Source: Phyllobacterium sophorae
GTDB taxonomy: Bacteria > Pseudomonadota > Alphaproteobacteria > Rhizobiales > Rhizobiaceae
NCBI RefSeq assembly: GCF_003010965.1
Contig: NZ_PGGM01000003.1
Span: 1 to 64,000, forward strand
Length of the DNA: 64,000 bases
Reading direction: 5' to 3'
A program made the position numbers and the translations under genes. Of the stretch, positions 17,329-24,677 are shown piece after piece. The number at the start of each line of letters is the position of its first letter. Positions within the stretch are counted from its first letter, which is position 1. Under the pieces are notes generated by a model. That model worked only from the letters and a program-made list of their open reading frames with translations. It searched no databases and was not told where the DNA came from.

Positions 17329-17542
17329 TTTATTGGCACAACTACGATGTCGGAAAGTGTCAGTCGATGAAAGTAGGGCGGACCTGACTATAAGCTCTAC
17401 TGGGCAGGTTGAAAAATTTTAAACGAGGATACGTCGAGCGATCGTGAAGGAAGCGAATGAGCTTATTGCAATGGGCAGCGTCGCAATTCCGTGGTCATGC
17501 GGTGCGGAACGATCTGTTTGAGCGCGGGGGTCATTTCCTCCG

Positions 17543-17911
17543 CTAGTGATCCAAAATCAGGGTTTTCAACGCCACGGCGTTATTATGCGCTTCGTCATGG
17601 GCGGCAAAAACCAGTGTAATTTTCTCATTTTGCGCGAAGGAGCGCAATTGATCCAGAAGAGCATGATTTTGTTTGACCTCTCGTGCATAGCGCCGACGAA
17701 ATTCGTTCCAGCGGGCAGGATCGTGCGCGAACCACTTGCGCAATTCTGTGCTGGGCGCAATTTCCTTCATCCACAGATCAAGCGCAGCATCTTTCTTTGA
17801 AACACCGCGCGGCCAAATGCGGTCCACAAGAATTCGCATGCCGTCGTTCGCTGCCGGAGGTTCGTATATCCGTTTCAACTTCACATTTTCGGCCGGAACA
17901 GATGTCATCAT
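17543..17911 (-). CDS. DUF488 family protein
   Basis: A 122-residue protein of the DUF488 family, with LKRIYEPPAANDGMRILVDRIWPRGVSK near the start, DLWMKEIAPSTELRKWFAHDPARW in the middle and the C-terminal TLVFAAHDEAHNNAVALKTLI. Some members carry a conserved Cys or His cluster; here the HDEAHNN end is the recognisable signature. Function is unknown. The frame is open to 18031, but the extra N-terminus is Cys-rich and unlike the family; ATG 17911 is preferred. Flanks: LacI gene upstream (same direction on the opposite strand) and a repeat-rich stretch to the right. Confidence 0.8.
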   Translation of the reverse strand: MMTSVPAENVKLKRIYEPPAANDGMRILVDRIWPRGVSKKDAALDLWMKEIAPSTELRKWFAHDPARWNEFRRRYAREVKQNHALLDQLRSFAQNEKITLVFAAHDEAHNNAVALKTLILDH

Positions 17912-18164
17912 TTGCTTGGGTCCCTGGCTTGATTCTTCAATGATACACTTGGGCACATATTTCACGGCCCTTTTGGCTCCCACCACAAACAAACCGGAAA
18001 TTGGGCAGCAGAAAGCGTTTGCTCCCCCCAAGTTGGATTTATCGACATACCATTCGTGATCGAGCTTTCAGATGGCTCACTCGGCGACACGAGAAATTGC
18101 TTCGCGCTTGTTCGCAAGATTTCAAGACCGTAGCAACCGCTTACCTTTATGCCACGTGGGCGCG

Positions 18165-18232
18165 AGCTTGCCTGTCGGCGGTGAGCCCGTGGCGTGGTGT
18201 CGATAAAGACACCAGCTTCCCACAGCCTCGAC
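18165..18232. repeat. Degenerate repeat R1, copy a
   Basis: AGCTTGCCTGTCGGCGG...GCGTGGTGTCGAT...CCTCGAC is matched with small differences at 44291-44355. In one minus-strand frame both encode VEA...RHHAT, so this may be the tail of an old duplicated gene. Confidence 0.5.
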
Positions 18233-18306
18233 AAAATGGCCAGCCAGGCACATTGCCAAAATTTCCGTGCAATTTGTCAGCTTCGGCCCGCCCGCGTCGT
18301 CATTGC

Positions 18307-18350
18307 TCCAATATGGATCTGGCGACGTCGTAAGCGCAATCAATGGCGAT
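18307..18350. repeat. Degenerate repeat R2, copy a
   Basis: TCCAATATGGATCTGGCGACGTCG...GCGCAATCAATGGCGAT matches 46030-46072 at most positions. On the minus strand both encode an I-x-IDCA-x-D-x-A sequence, suggesting a fragment of the same lost gene. Confidence 0.5.
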
Positions 18351-18379
18351 GGCGAAAAGCGCCGGTTCCTGGCTCAACA

Positions 18380-18595
18380 CTAGCCCTTTCGAATGATTAG
18401 TCCGTCGTGCATTTCGAAGACACCATATTGTCCTCCCTGCCTATTGAAGCACTGTTCCAGATCACCCCAACTGCCAAGGAATCTACCGCAGGTGGTACAG
18501 GTGATCGGGGTATCGCCTGTGACGTGTTTAGGGATGTTGAGATAGATGGTGCCGCAGTCTGGGCAGCCGAGTCCGTGGTCCAACTTCTGATCCAT
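18380..18595 (-). CDS. Small zinc-ribbon protein
   Basis: A 71-residue protein with two CxxC knuckles, CPDC and CTTC, separated by 20 residues, which should bind one zinc ion. It begins MDQKLDHGLGCPDCGTIY and ends QYGVFEMHDGLIIRKG. The ATG at 18595 gives this compact domain; the frame continues upstream without family resemblance. I recall close relatives in rhizobia annotated as hypothetical. Role unknown; zinc ribbons commonly mediate nucleic-acid or protein contacts. Confidence 0.7.
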   Translation of the reverse strand: MDQKLDHGLGCPDCGTIYLNIPKHVTGDTPITCTTCGRFLGSWGDLEQCFNRQGGQYGVFEMHDGLIIRKG

Positions 18596-18846
18596 TTTTA
18601 GCCCCATGAGCGAACAAACAAGAGAAGAAGAACGGAAAAAATATATTTCGCTTTTTGGTAACTTCAATGGCATGTCAAGCAGCGGACAATTCTTGCAGCA
18701 GCGGCGAACCGCTGGGCTCTGAGACTTTTGTCGGAGAGCAGTGCCAAGGAACCCGCATCCAATTTAGGGGTGGCAGCACTTGCGCTGAGGCGGCAGATGT
18801 TAACGGGCTTCCGTTCGGTCCCGGCCCGCTCCAACCGCAATGGATG

Positions 18847-18947
18847 CGACATTCGAGAGCCTGCTGGCAAAACAAGAGCAGGCGGAGCTCGACCAAGCAA
18901 GGCGCTAGGCCTCACCATCCGATCGTGCGCGCGGCCGTACCGCTTTT
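18847..18947. repeat. Degenerate repeat R3, copy a
   Basis: The stretch around TTCGAGAGCCTGCTGGCA...CAGGCGGAG...GACCAAGCA...GGCCGTACCGCTT recurs at 50921-51014. Both copies encode TFESLLA..EQAE.DQA on the plus strand; here that frame is a 22-codon ORF from ATG 18842. The surrounding 18.6-19.05 kb holds no other gene. Confidence 0.55.
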
Positions 18948-19051
18948 CAAAGCCGACGCTCCCGATGTTGCAACCGGATGTACGCAGCCATGCTCGAACA
19001 GCCCGGCCGGCGCTCTTCGTGCGCTTATGGGTTAGCTAAGCGGGCGGTATT

Positions 19052-19294
19052 TCAGAAGTTTCGTTTCTTCATGAGCTGCGCGACATGCAATTCAATTGAT
19101 AATGCCACATCCTCACGCCTGGCGAGGGCCAGATTGTCAGTCAGCTCGGCTATTGCTGCCAGCACTTCGTCTCGGTGCCATCCAACATCGCAAGCGCGGC
19201 CGACCAGCTCAATCGGCTCGTCCGCTATTGCCATCTTACAGGCATCAAAGCGGTCTGAATGTTTCCTCGGTTTGTCTGGTCTTAACATCGCCAT
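19052..19294 (-). CDS. Small conserved hypothetical protein
   Basis: An 80-residue soluble protein: basic N-terminus, then DACKMAIADEPIELVGRACDVGW, HRDEVLAAIAELTDNLALA and a basic end LMKKRNF. It looks wholly helical. ATG 19294 is preceded by GGAGG, good support for a real gene. I recall similar proteins with the GW-x-x-DEV-x-AAI-x-x-L pattern in rhizobia, all without known function. Confidence 0.6.
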   Translation of the reverse strand: MAMLRPDKPRKHSDRFDACKMAIADEPIELVGRACDVGWHRDEVLAAIAELTDNLALARREDVALSIELHVAQLMKKRNF

Positions 19295-19719
19295 TGTGAG
19301 CCCTCCGGTTCACAATAACATAGTCTCGCTTTTCGTCTTCTGGCTATTAAGAATGAGGCTGATGTCAGAAAGTGATCTCTGCTCTGCGGCACAAATTGGC
19401 CTTGGCGAATGAAATTTGCTCGCGTTCTGTTCTCTCGTCGAAATGATAAAAGGTATGCGCTGGCAGGCGGTTCGCCAAGCGGTGATGGTGCAAGTGACGT
19501 GGTGCCATTTCTCGCTGCGCGATTGGCATTTAGTTGGGCTTTCATCGTTAACTTGGAAAGAGCTATCGAGCCCGACGTGTTTAGGCGGTTTCTTGGGCTA
19601 TCGAAGGTTGGCGCAGCGCAACCGGCCTGACTGAAGGCGGCCCCAACAAAACTGTGATTTTGCCGAATTGGGATTAGCGGTTATTCTGGCCGCGCACCAC
19701 AAAAGCTCGGAGTTGGACG
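19295..19719. other. Intergenic stretch, no supported gene
   Basis: Two overlapping plus-strand open frames (from 19409 and 19416) cover the middle, but neither has a ribosome-binding site or a recognisable domain. Confidence 0.35.
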
Positions 19720-19908
19720 ATGAGAATGATTCTCGTACTTGCCGCTGCGTTCGGTTTTACCGTTTCGGCCGCCTCGGCCGACTGTGTCGGACATACCGCG
19801 TCCGTTGACAAAGAAATGACAACGGCAAGTGTTTCGAAAGACCAGACCCCCATTCCTTCTGATGCCCAGTCGGTCAAGAAGGAACTGCCGCAACAGGAAG
19901 CCGAATAG
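19720..19908 (+). CDS. Small secreted protein
   Basis: A 62-residue exported protein: signal peptide MRMILVLAAAFGFTVSAASA with cleavage after ASA, then DCVGHTASVDKEMTTASVSK and an acidic, Pro/Gln-rich end. One cysteine remains in the mature protein. GGAG lies about nine bases before ATG 19720. I recall many rhizobial proteins of this layout (Thr/Ala/Ser-rich TTASV-type mature peptide) with no assigned role. Confidence 0.7.
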   Translation: MRMILVLAAAFGFTVSAASADCVGHTASVDKEMTTASVSKDQTPIPSDAQSVKKELPQQEAE

Positions 19909-20343
19909 CTCGAGCCTCCAAGGAATGTGACGGATCGAATGCCGTCGGGAGGTTGGACGACCAACGTCGCCCAAGCAATTTTGGGCGCCGCCAGGGACTG
20001 GCCGATTGGCCTCCAACGTGAGTATGAGTGTCGGCGAGATCGGCCAATGTAGCGGTGCTCTTGTTCTCGCCACCTGGCAGCCGGGGCCCACTAATAATCT
20101 GACGCGATCTGCATCGCATTCTAACACCGAAGTTCCAACGTCAAGTTCCGGTAAGAAGGTCGAAGCGTTGTGCCTGGCAGCCGTTCGCCTGCGATGACGA
20201 CCGAATGATATCAACCTGCAGCCCTTCATTTCCAACACCCGCTTCATGAGTGAAGCCTGTGCACTTGCCTTTAGGACAGCATCGGAGATCCTTAGTCAGC
20301 TCTATCATCCATCGAGCTGACCATTTTCTCAAATCTGGCTGAA
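19909..20343. other. Intergenic stretch, no supported gene
   Basis: Open frames on both strands cross the region but lack start signals and family resemblance. No hairpin or promoter motif was identified. Confidence 0.35.
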
Positions 20344-20673
20344 GTGACGCACACAGTGGGACCAAGCATCGTGGCTGTCGTGGAAGTCGATCCGAGCATG
20401 CGCAGGAGCGTTCAGCGCTTGCTGAATGCCCATGGCTCCGTGACGGAGGAATATTCGTCGGCCGCAGACTTTCTTTGTCACTCCGAATTGCAGCGCCGAT
20501 TGAGGGCTTCGGGCTCCAAGCTTCCGGTGATTTTCATCACTGCTCTCGAAGACGGCGCACTGGAAGCGGAGGTGACACAAGCCGGTTGCGTCGCCTATCT
20601 GCGCAAGCCGTTTCCGGCCAACCTACTAATCAACGCAATCAACAATGAATGGGTAGCTTCTACGACCGATTGA
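20344..20673 (+). CDS. Truncated FixJ-type receiver domain lacking the phosphorylation site
   Basis: A 109-residue receiver-like protein from GTG 20344. The first strand and acidic pocket are seen in IVAVVEVDPSMRRSVQRLL, and the end LPVIFITALED...YLRKPFPANLLINAI carries the conserved Thr/Ala and Lys. Between SAADFLC and LQRRLRASG about twenty residues are missing: exactly the segment that normally holds the phospho-accepting Asp and the DxxLPGMSG loop. No output domain follows. It is either a decayed gene with an in-frame deletion or a phosphorylation-independent partner. No kinase is nearby and the start lacks a good ribosome-binding site. Confidence 0.6.
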   Translation: MTHTVGPSIVAVVEVDPSMRRSVQRLLNAHGSVTEEYSSAADFLCHSELQRRLRASGSKLPVIFITALEDGALEAEVTQAGCVAYLRKPFPANLLINAINNEWVASTTD

Positions 20674-21138
20674 TCGGCAGGTGACTGCTCATGGCGCCGA
20701 AGCGACCATCGGGCCACCGCCAACAGCTGATAGTCGGGGGGCCAGAGTTTAATCTGTTCAGCGATCTTCAAGGCTGATGCTACAGACCGCAATATCGATG
20801 AGATCGACGGCCGGCTGAAAACGGTTGAGAAACCGATTGCGGAGTTTGAGAAATGGCGGGAGAGGCGATAATGCTCGGTTCTCTCGTTTCGGCCTATATC
20901 GGGGTTATCGCTAAATGCGATATGGCGCAAGCCAGTAAGACTTCTGTCGTAGCTTAAAATACATTAGAAAATCGCGGGTGAGCTAATTACGTGAGCCCCG
21001 CTCAGCTTACAATCCTGTCGATGCAGGGTGTCAGCCGTTTTTCGCTGCGTTCGTCGCTGCCAATCATCGCAGAAAACACGCCCACTCAAACATCGGTCGG
21101 AAAGCCTGCTCCCTATTAACAGCCGTTTCTTTGGATAA
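20674..21138. other. Intergenic stretch, possible gene remnant
   Basis: Around 20770-20870 the plus strand encodes IDEIDGRLKTVEKPIAEFEKWRERR and a stop, a short coiled-coil-like end with no start of its own. It may be the 3' end of a lost gene. Nothing else is recognised. Confidence 0.35.
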
Positions 21139-21417
21139 TTACGCGTCTGCCGGTCCCTTAAAACTGTTGCGGTCGCCACTGCTCCAGATGTCGAGGGCTT
21201 CAAGATTATCTTCCGTTGTGATCCGTTCGTATTTCTCTTCAGCGTCGCGGATGCGGTACTGGAAGGAGCGGCCCAAAGGTGGAAGGGTAGCCAAAATCTG
21301 GAATATGGCGCTCGGTTTCATCATCGCCCCACCGCCGCTTCGCATTCGGACCTGCTGACCGATTACAAAACGGTGTGGAGGTGTTTCAGGGGCTTTATAA
21401 CGCCGGTGGATGTGCAT
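21139..21417 (-). CDS. Small conserved rhizobial protein
   Basis: A 92-residue protein whose core HRFVIGQQVRMRSGGGAMMKPSAIFQILATLPPLG...FQYRIRDAEEKYERITTEDNLEAL I recognise as a common short rhizobial protein: a beta-rich SH3-like half followed by a Y-R-I-R strand. No function is known. ATG 21417 lies inside the end of the upstream gene on the same strand, suggesting coupling. Confidence 0.65.
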   Translation of the reverse strand: MHIHRRYKAPETPPHRFVIGQQVRMRSGGGAMMKPSAIFQILATLPPLGRSFQYRIRDAEEKYERITTEDNLEALDIWSSGDRNSFKGPADA

Positions 21418-21674
21418 GTGATTGTCTCCTGATCTTCTAATTGCCGTCTCGCGTTCGGGGTAGGCGATCGCGAAAGCTGCGTTTGGGGGGGTGGAATTCC
21501 TGGCCGGATGTGGATGAAAGTCGCGACGCTGGTAGGCCTAGCCAAGGACAGACCTTCGATTATATTTTCGTCCTCGTTGATATCGTCGTCGCCCACAGGC
21601 CGAATCCCATCCAGTCCGCGCAAGGCGAAGGGGGCCTCGAAATAAGCCATTGAACGTTTGGTGCGCGTGGTCAT
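21363..21674 (-). CDS. Small conserved rhizobial protein, possibly with altered C-terminus
   Basis: A 103-residue protein starting MTTRTKRSMAYFEAPFALRGLDGIRPVGDDDINEDENIIEGLS, a pattern I recognise from a short rhizobial family (xFxLxGxDxxxPAGxYxVxxxEExIEGLSF). GAGGAAATGAC precedes ATG 21674. The last ~25 residues overlap the next gene by 55 bases and do not look like the family, which hints at a frameshift near the end. Confidence 0.6.
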   Translation of the reverse strand: MTTRTKRSMAYFEAPFALRGLDGIRPVGDDDINEDENIIEGLSLARPTSVATFIHIRPGIPPPQTQLSRSPTPNARRQLEDQETITCTSTGVIKPLKHLHTVL

Positions 21675-21986
21675 GTCATTTCCTCTGAGGAACGATGCTC
21701 AGATGAGAGCAACCATCGCGTGGCAAGGAATGACACGCAAAGGATCGGCAGTTTGGGATGAGATTGGCGGGTCGGGGATTTTTGACGCCGCGAAGAGCCA
21801 AAGTTTGGCCAAAAGACGATAGCACAACGTTGCTCTGCAATTGCGCCTTAATTGCGACTGAGCGGCATGTCGATGTAAAATAAAAACCAACAAGATAGCT
21901 TCAAAGCGCAAATAAGCTCCCCACGATTTGTCACATTGTGCTACTATGTTTTTCGGGTCGGTTTATTTTAAACAAAGGAAGCCGCC
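21675..21986. other. Intergenic stretch, divergent promoters expected
   Basis: Lies between the leftward MTTRTK gene and the rightward 40-residue gene. An open minus-strand frame (21699-21911) has no ribosome-binding site or resemblance. No EcfG motif was found. Confidence 0.35.
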
Positions 21987-22109
21987 ATGAAAAACCTTAG
22001 TCATGTCAAAAATTATTTCGACGACCACAAGATCGTTGTATTCAAGGCTTTATTTTCCATCGCCATTGTGTTGCTAATCTATTCAATACTCTTTGGAATC
22101 ACTTGGTAA
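21987..22109 (+). CDS. Tiny single-pass membrane protein (40 residues)
   Basis: ATG 21987 with AAAGGAA eight bases before opens a 40-codon gene: a polar N-terminus MKNLSHVKNYFDDHK followed by a hydrophobic helix (IVVFKALFSIAIVLLIYSILFGI) and a short TW end. It is a typical small inner-membrane protein with the N-terminus likely inside. No family is recognised. Confidence 0.5.
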   Translation: MKNLSHVKNYFDDHKIVVFKALFSIAIVLLIYSILFGITW

Positions 22110-22343
22110 ATTCAGTTTGACAGGACGCTGGGCCTTTACTTCACTGAGCCGCGATTGTTCGCGCTCTGGCAATCGATCAACGAAAACTTGAGGCTCAACA
22201 GTCTATAAGGTGTTGATTTTGACTATCAATGAATTCCACAACAATCAGAACGCCATCGATATTGGCGTTTGGGAAAACCAAGGCGGCGCGCTCCATCGCT
22301 TCAGCATGCATCATCATTATGGCCGTCGAATAGAGCCCAATCG

Positions 22344-22547
22344 ATGTGGACGGTCTATCGCGTCTATACCGGAGTTCCCGCGGATTGGGGCAAGCGTTCC
22401 ACGACAGGACTTAACGAAAGGACCGCAATTTCGATGTTGAGATCACTCAATGCGAACAATGCAACGGCGTCGCGCTGCGAGGATCAAACGGGCATTGATC
22501 GACACCCCACCATTTCGCGTGTCTTAAGGATGATAAAATGGCGCTAA
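22344..22547 (+). CDS. Possible small hypothetical protein
   Basis: From ATG 22344 a 67-residue frame begins MWTVYRVYTGVPADWGKR and continues STTGLNERTAISMLRSLNANN; this resembles, from memory, short rhizobial proteins with a TVYRVxTGVPA start. There is no clear ribosome-binding site and the stop overlaps the next gene start by ten bases. It may be the coupled first gene of a pair with DUF1488, or a chance frame. Confidence 0.3.
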   Translation: MWTVYRVYTGVPADWGKRSTTGLNERTAISMLRSLNANNATASRCEDQTGIDRHPTISRVLRMIKWR

Positions 22548-22813
22548 CTTTTCCGAACCGAAGCCGCAGCTATGATACGGCATATCAGCGCGTACGCTTC
22601 CTTGGTTATGACGGATTGCTTGAAGTTCCGTTTTTCATCGAGGCTTCCGCACTCTCGAATGCCGAATCAAATACAATTTCGGCGGAAGAGCATAACCTCG
22701 CCGCATTTGATGCAGCGCGCGGTAGAATTCTAGATGTGGCACGACAAGTTTATTCATATGGTCGCAAGAACGTGTACGTTCTGACGCCAGCCGATTTTGA
22801 ACGGGGCAATTAA
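22538..22813 (+). CDS. DUF1488 family protein
   Basis: A 91-residue protein matching DUF1488: MALTFPNRSRSYDTAYQRVRFLGYDGLLEVPFF at the start, then AFDAARGRILDVARQVYSYGRKNVYVLTPADF at the end. AAGGATG stands before ATG 22538. The family is widespread in alphaproteobacteria and of unknown function; some members act as small regulators but nothing here shows it. Confidence 0.85.
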   Translation: MALTFPNRSRSYDTAYQRVRFLGYDGLLEVPFFIEASALSNAESNTISAEEHNLAAFDAARGRILDVARQVYSYGRKNVYVLTPADFERGN

Positions 22814-22908
22814 CCAAGCCGCTGACGATGATGATCTTGTGTGCCCCAATCGCTGCTATGTGCGCAAACTTTTCGACGAGCACTCGCTGACCAGCGTTGC
22901 GACGCCTG

Positions 22909-23118
22909 TCATGAAAAACGATGGTATATGTTGCAGTCAGCCGGGTTCGGACGAAATGCCGAGGTCGCGGCAATTGCGTCAACAGAACACAGTTCTATTT
23001 GTGCCTCAGACATCACCTTGCGTATGTCGTCGGCTTTGACCCCATCGCTCGCCATTACGAGACGGATGATAGGTTCTGTCAGCAACTCATCCAGCGTTGG
23101 TTCAAGTTTTTCCAACAT
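22909..23118 (-). CDS. Small conserved hypothetical protein
   Basis: A 69-residue protein MLEKLEPTLDELLTEPIIRLVMASDGVKADDIRKVMSEAQ with GGGAGGAGATC right before ATG 23118, strong evidence of translation. The DELLxEPIIxLxMxxDGV motif is one I recall in short rhizobial proteins of unknown function. The end (SAFRPNPADCNIYHRFS) looks less conserved. Confidence 0.6.
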   Translation of the reverse strand: MLEKLEPTLDELLTEPIIRLVMASDGVKADDIRKVMSEAQIELCSVDAIAATSAFRPNPADCNIYHRFS

Positions 23119-23426
23119 GATCTCCTCCCATCTAAGTCAGTCTCTGGATAGGATGCCATCACGCGATGTCTTGCGCATGTCGTCAATGTGACCGTTCTGT
23201 GAGATTGCTGCTGCCCAATTGGCCACAGCTAGGCAGCAATGGGTGGATTTCGCACCTTCGGGCCGTAGATGATCCGGCGACTTCGACGGCAACCCTTCAG
23301 GGTAGAGGCGATGGGCGAGAACCATGGCCAGTGTGATTGCTGTGCCAAGGAGAGCCGCTGCATCCAAGGCTTCGTCTACGACGGTGACGTCGCACAGTGG
23401 GAAACCAAGAGCGAAAGGACCACGTA
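23119..23426. other. Intergenic stretch, doubtful minus-strand frame
   Basis: A minus-strand frame (23137-23433) encodes DEALDAAALLGTAITLAMVLAHR but lacks start signals and overlaps the next gene. Otherwise no feature is seen. Confidence 0.35.
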
Positions 23427-23891
23427 ATGGCAAAGAACACGATCTGCCTTTGGTACGACAAAGACGCCGAAGATGCCGCCCGCTTCTACGCAGAGACTTT
23501 TCCCGACAGCGCTTTGGGCGCCGTCATTCGTGCACCTGGCGACTATCCAGAGGGTAAGCAGGGAGACGTCTTGGTTGTCGAATTCACCGTTGCGGAGATT
23601 CCTTGTATCGGTCTCAATGGCGGTTCACACAACGAAGCCTTCTCATTTCAAATCGCAACTGACGATCAGGAAGAAACCGACCGCTACTGGAATGCCATTG
23701 TCGGCAATGGCGGCCGGGAAAGTGACTGTGGCTGGTGCAAAGACAGGTGGGGTGTGTCCTGGCAGATCACACCGCGCGTTCTGACCGAAGCGCTTGCGGC
23801 AGGCGGTGATCAAGCAAAACGTGCTTTCGATGCGATGATGACCATGAAGAAGATTGATGTTGGGATGATCGAAGCGGCTCGGCGCGGCTGA
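23427..23891 (+). CDS. VOC family protein (PhnB / 3-demethylubiquinone methyltransferase-like)
   Basis: A 154-residue glyoxalase-fold protein of the PhnB-like group: KNTICLWYDKDAEDAARFYAETFPDSALG is the first beta-alpha-beta module and WCKDRWGVSWQITPRVLTEAL the family end. These proteins are often annotated as 3-demethylubiquinone-9 3-methyltransferase-like, but they lack a methyltransferase fold; most are of unknown activity. AAAGGA precedes ATG 23427. It stands alone. Confidence 0.85.
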   Translation: MAKNTICLWYDKDAEDAARFYAETFPDSALGAVIRAPGDYPEGKQGDVLVVEFTVAEIPCIGLNGGSHNEAFSFQIATDDQEETDRYWNAIVGNGGRESDCGWCKDRWGVSWQITPRVLTEALAAGGDQAKRAFDAMMTMKKIDVGMIEAARRG

Positions 23892-24180
23892 GGCCCCGTC
23901 GCGTCGGGCGCTTGATCCCTGGGGCTTGAAGAATGAAAGTGACTGGGCGGGCCGCCCTTACGGCGAGAATTCCTTCGCCGCAAACCTTCCGCTGTACTCG
24001 GGACATCGTCGGGCGTGATCGGGACGGCGGTCGACAGCAGAGCCGCCACCACAGTTGAATGCCCGGAAAGCTTGCATCCAGCTTACGCCGGGCCTGATCG
24101 CGGACAGCCGTGAGGTACGGTCGAAGCTACCGAGGAATTCATATATTCATCGAGCGGAGGATTCTGACGGGACATCAGAA

Positions 24181-24549
24181 ATGTTTACCGGTGCCCAATG
24201 TCGTGCGGCACGTGCATTTGTCGAAATATCCCGCGATGTTCTCGCCAAACTGGCCGAAACAGAGATTTCGGCAATCGAACAATTCGAGCGAGGACTGGCA
24301 AAGCGCGACGCGGAAACCATTTCGGGTTGCGCCGTGATCATTCCCGAAAGCGAGAATGGCAGCGGCGTGGGAGTTCAGCTGGGGTTCAACAGTTCGTCGA
24401 CGAGGCGACTCGCCATTCTTGAGGCAGAAGGTGGTATCGTTCAACTGGACGACATTCATAACCGAGTTGTGGCTTTTGTTCGGTCGATCGGAGTCTTGTA
24501 CTTCGCTTGGTCTCGGCCTCCTGATTACGATCGCGAACTGCCTTCGTGA
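24181..24549 (+). CDS. HTH (XRE-like) regulator with an internal deletion
   Basis: From ATG 24181, 122 residues: MFTGAQCRAARAFVEISRDVLAKLAETEISAIEQFERGLAKRDAETIS matches a rhizobial XRE-like HTH. The relatives I remember continue with a helix xLRxALExAG before AVIIPE; here GCAVIIPE follows directly, so about a dozen residues are missing. The beta-strand ENGSGVGVQLGF and RRLAILEAEGGIV follow as usual. The last thirty residues are hydrophobic and atypical. An in-frame deletion may have damaged the fold; DNA binding is uncertain. Confidence 0.6.
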   Translation: MFTGAQCRAARAFVEISRDVLAKLAETEISAIEQFERGLAKRDAETISGCAVIIPESENGSGVGVQLGFNSSSTRRLAILEAEGGIVQLDDIHNRVVAFVRSIGVLYFAWSRPPDYDRELPS

Positions 24550-24677
24550 CGTTGACCTTCTGCATTGTCGCCCTACAGGTGTTTGGCGGTCGTCAACCAA
24601 ATGCAGGTGCTGACGCGCGTTAATAACAAAGGTCCCGGAAGTGGTGCGGATGATAGGACAAGCAGATCTCTTTGGGA

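Noticed and set aside
18597..18673. N-terminal extension of the zinc-ribbon gene
   Set aside because: The extra residues are unlike relatives; ATG 18595 gives the compact domain.
23137..23433. Minus-strand open frame between the DEL-type small gene and the VOC gene
   Set aside because: No ribosome-binding site, overlaps the VOC start, and resembles no family despite a hydrophobic stretch.
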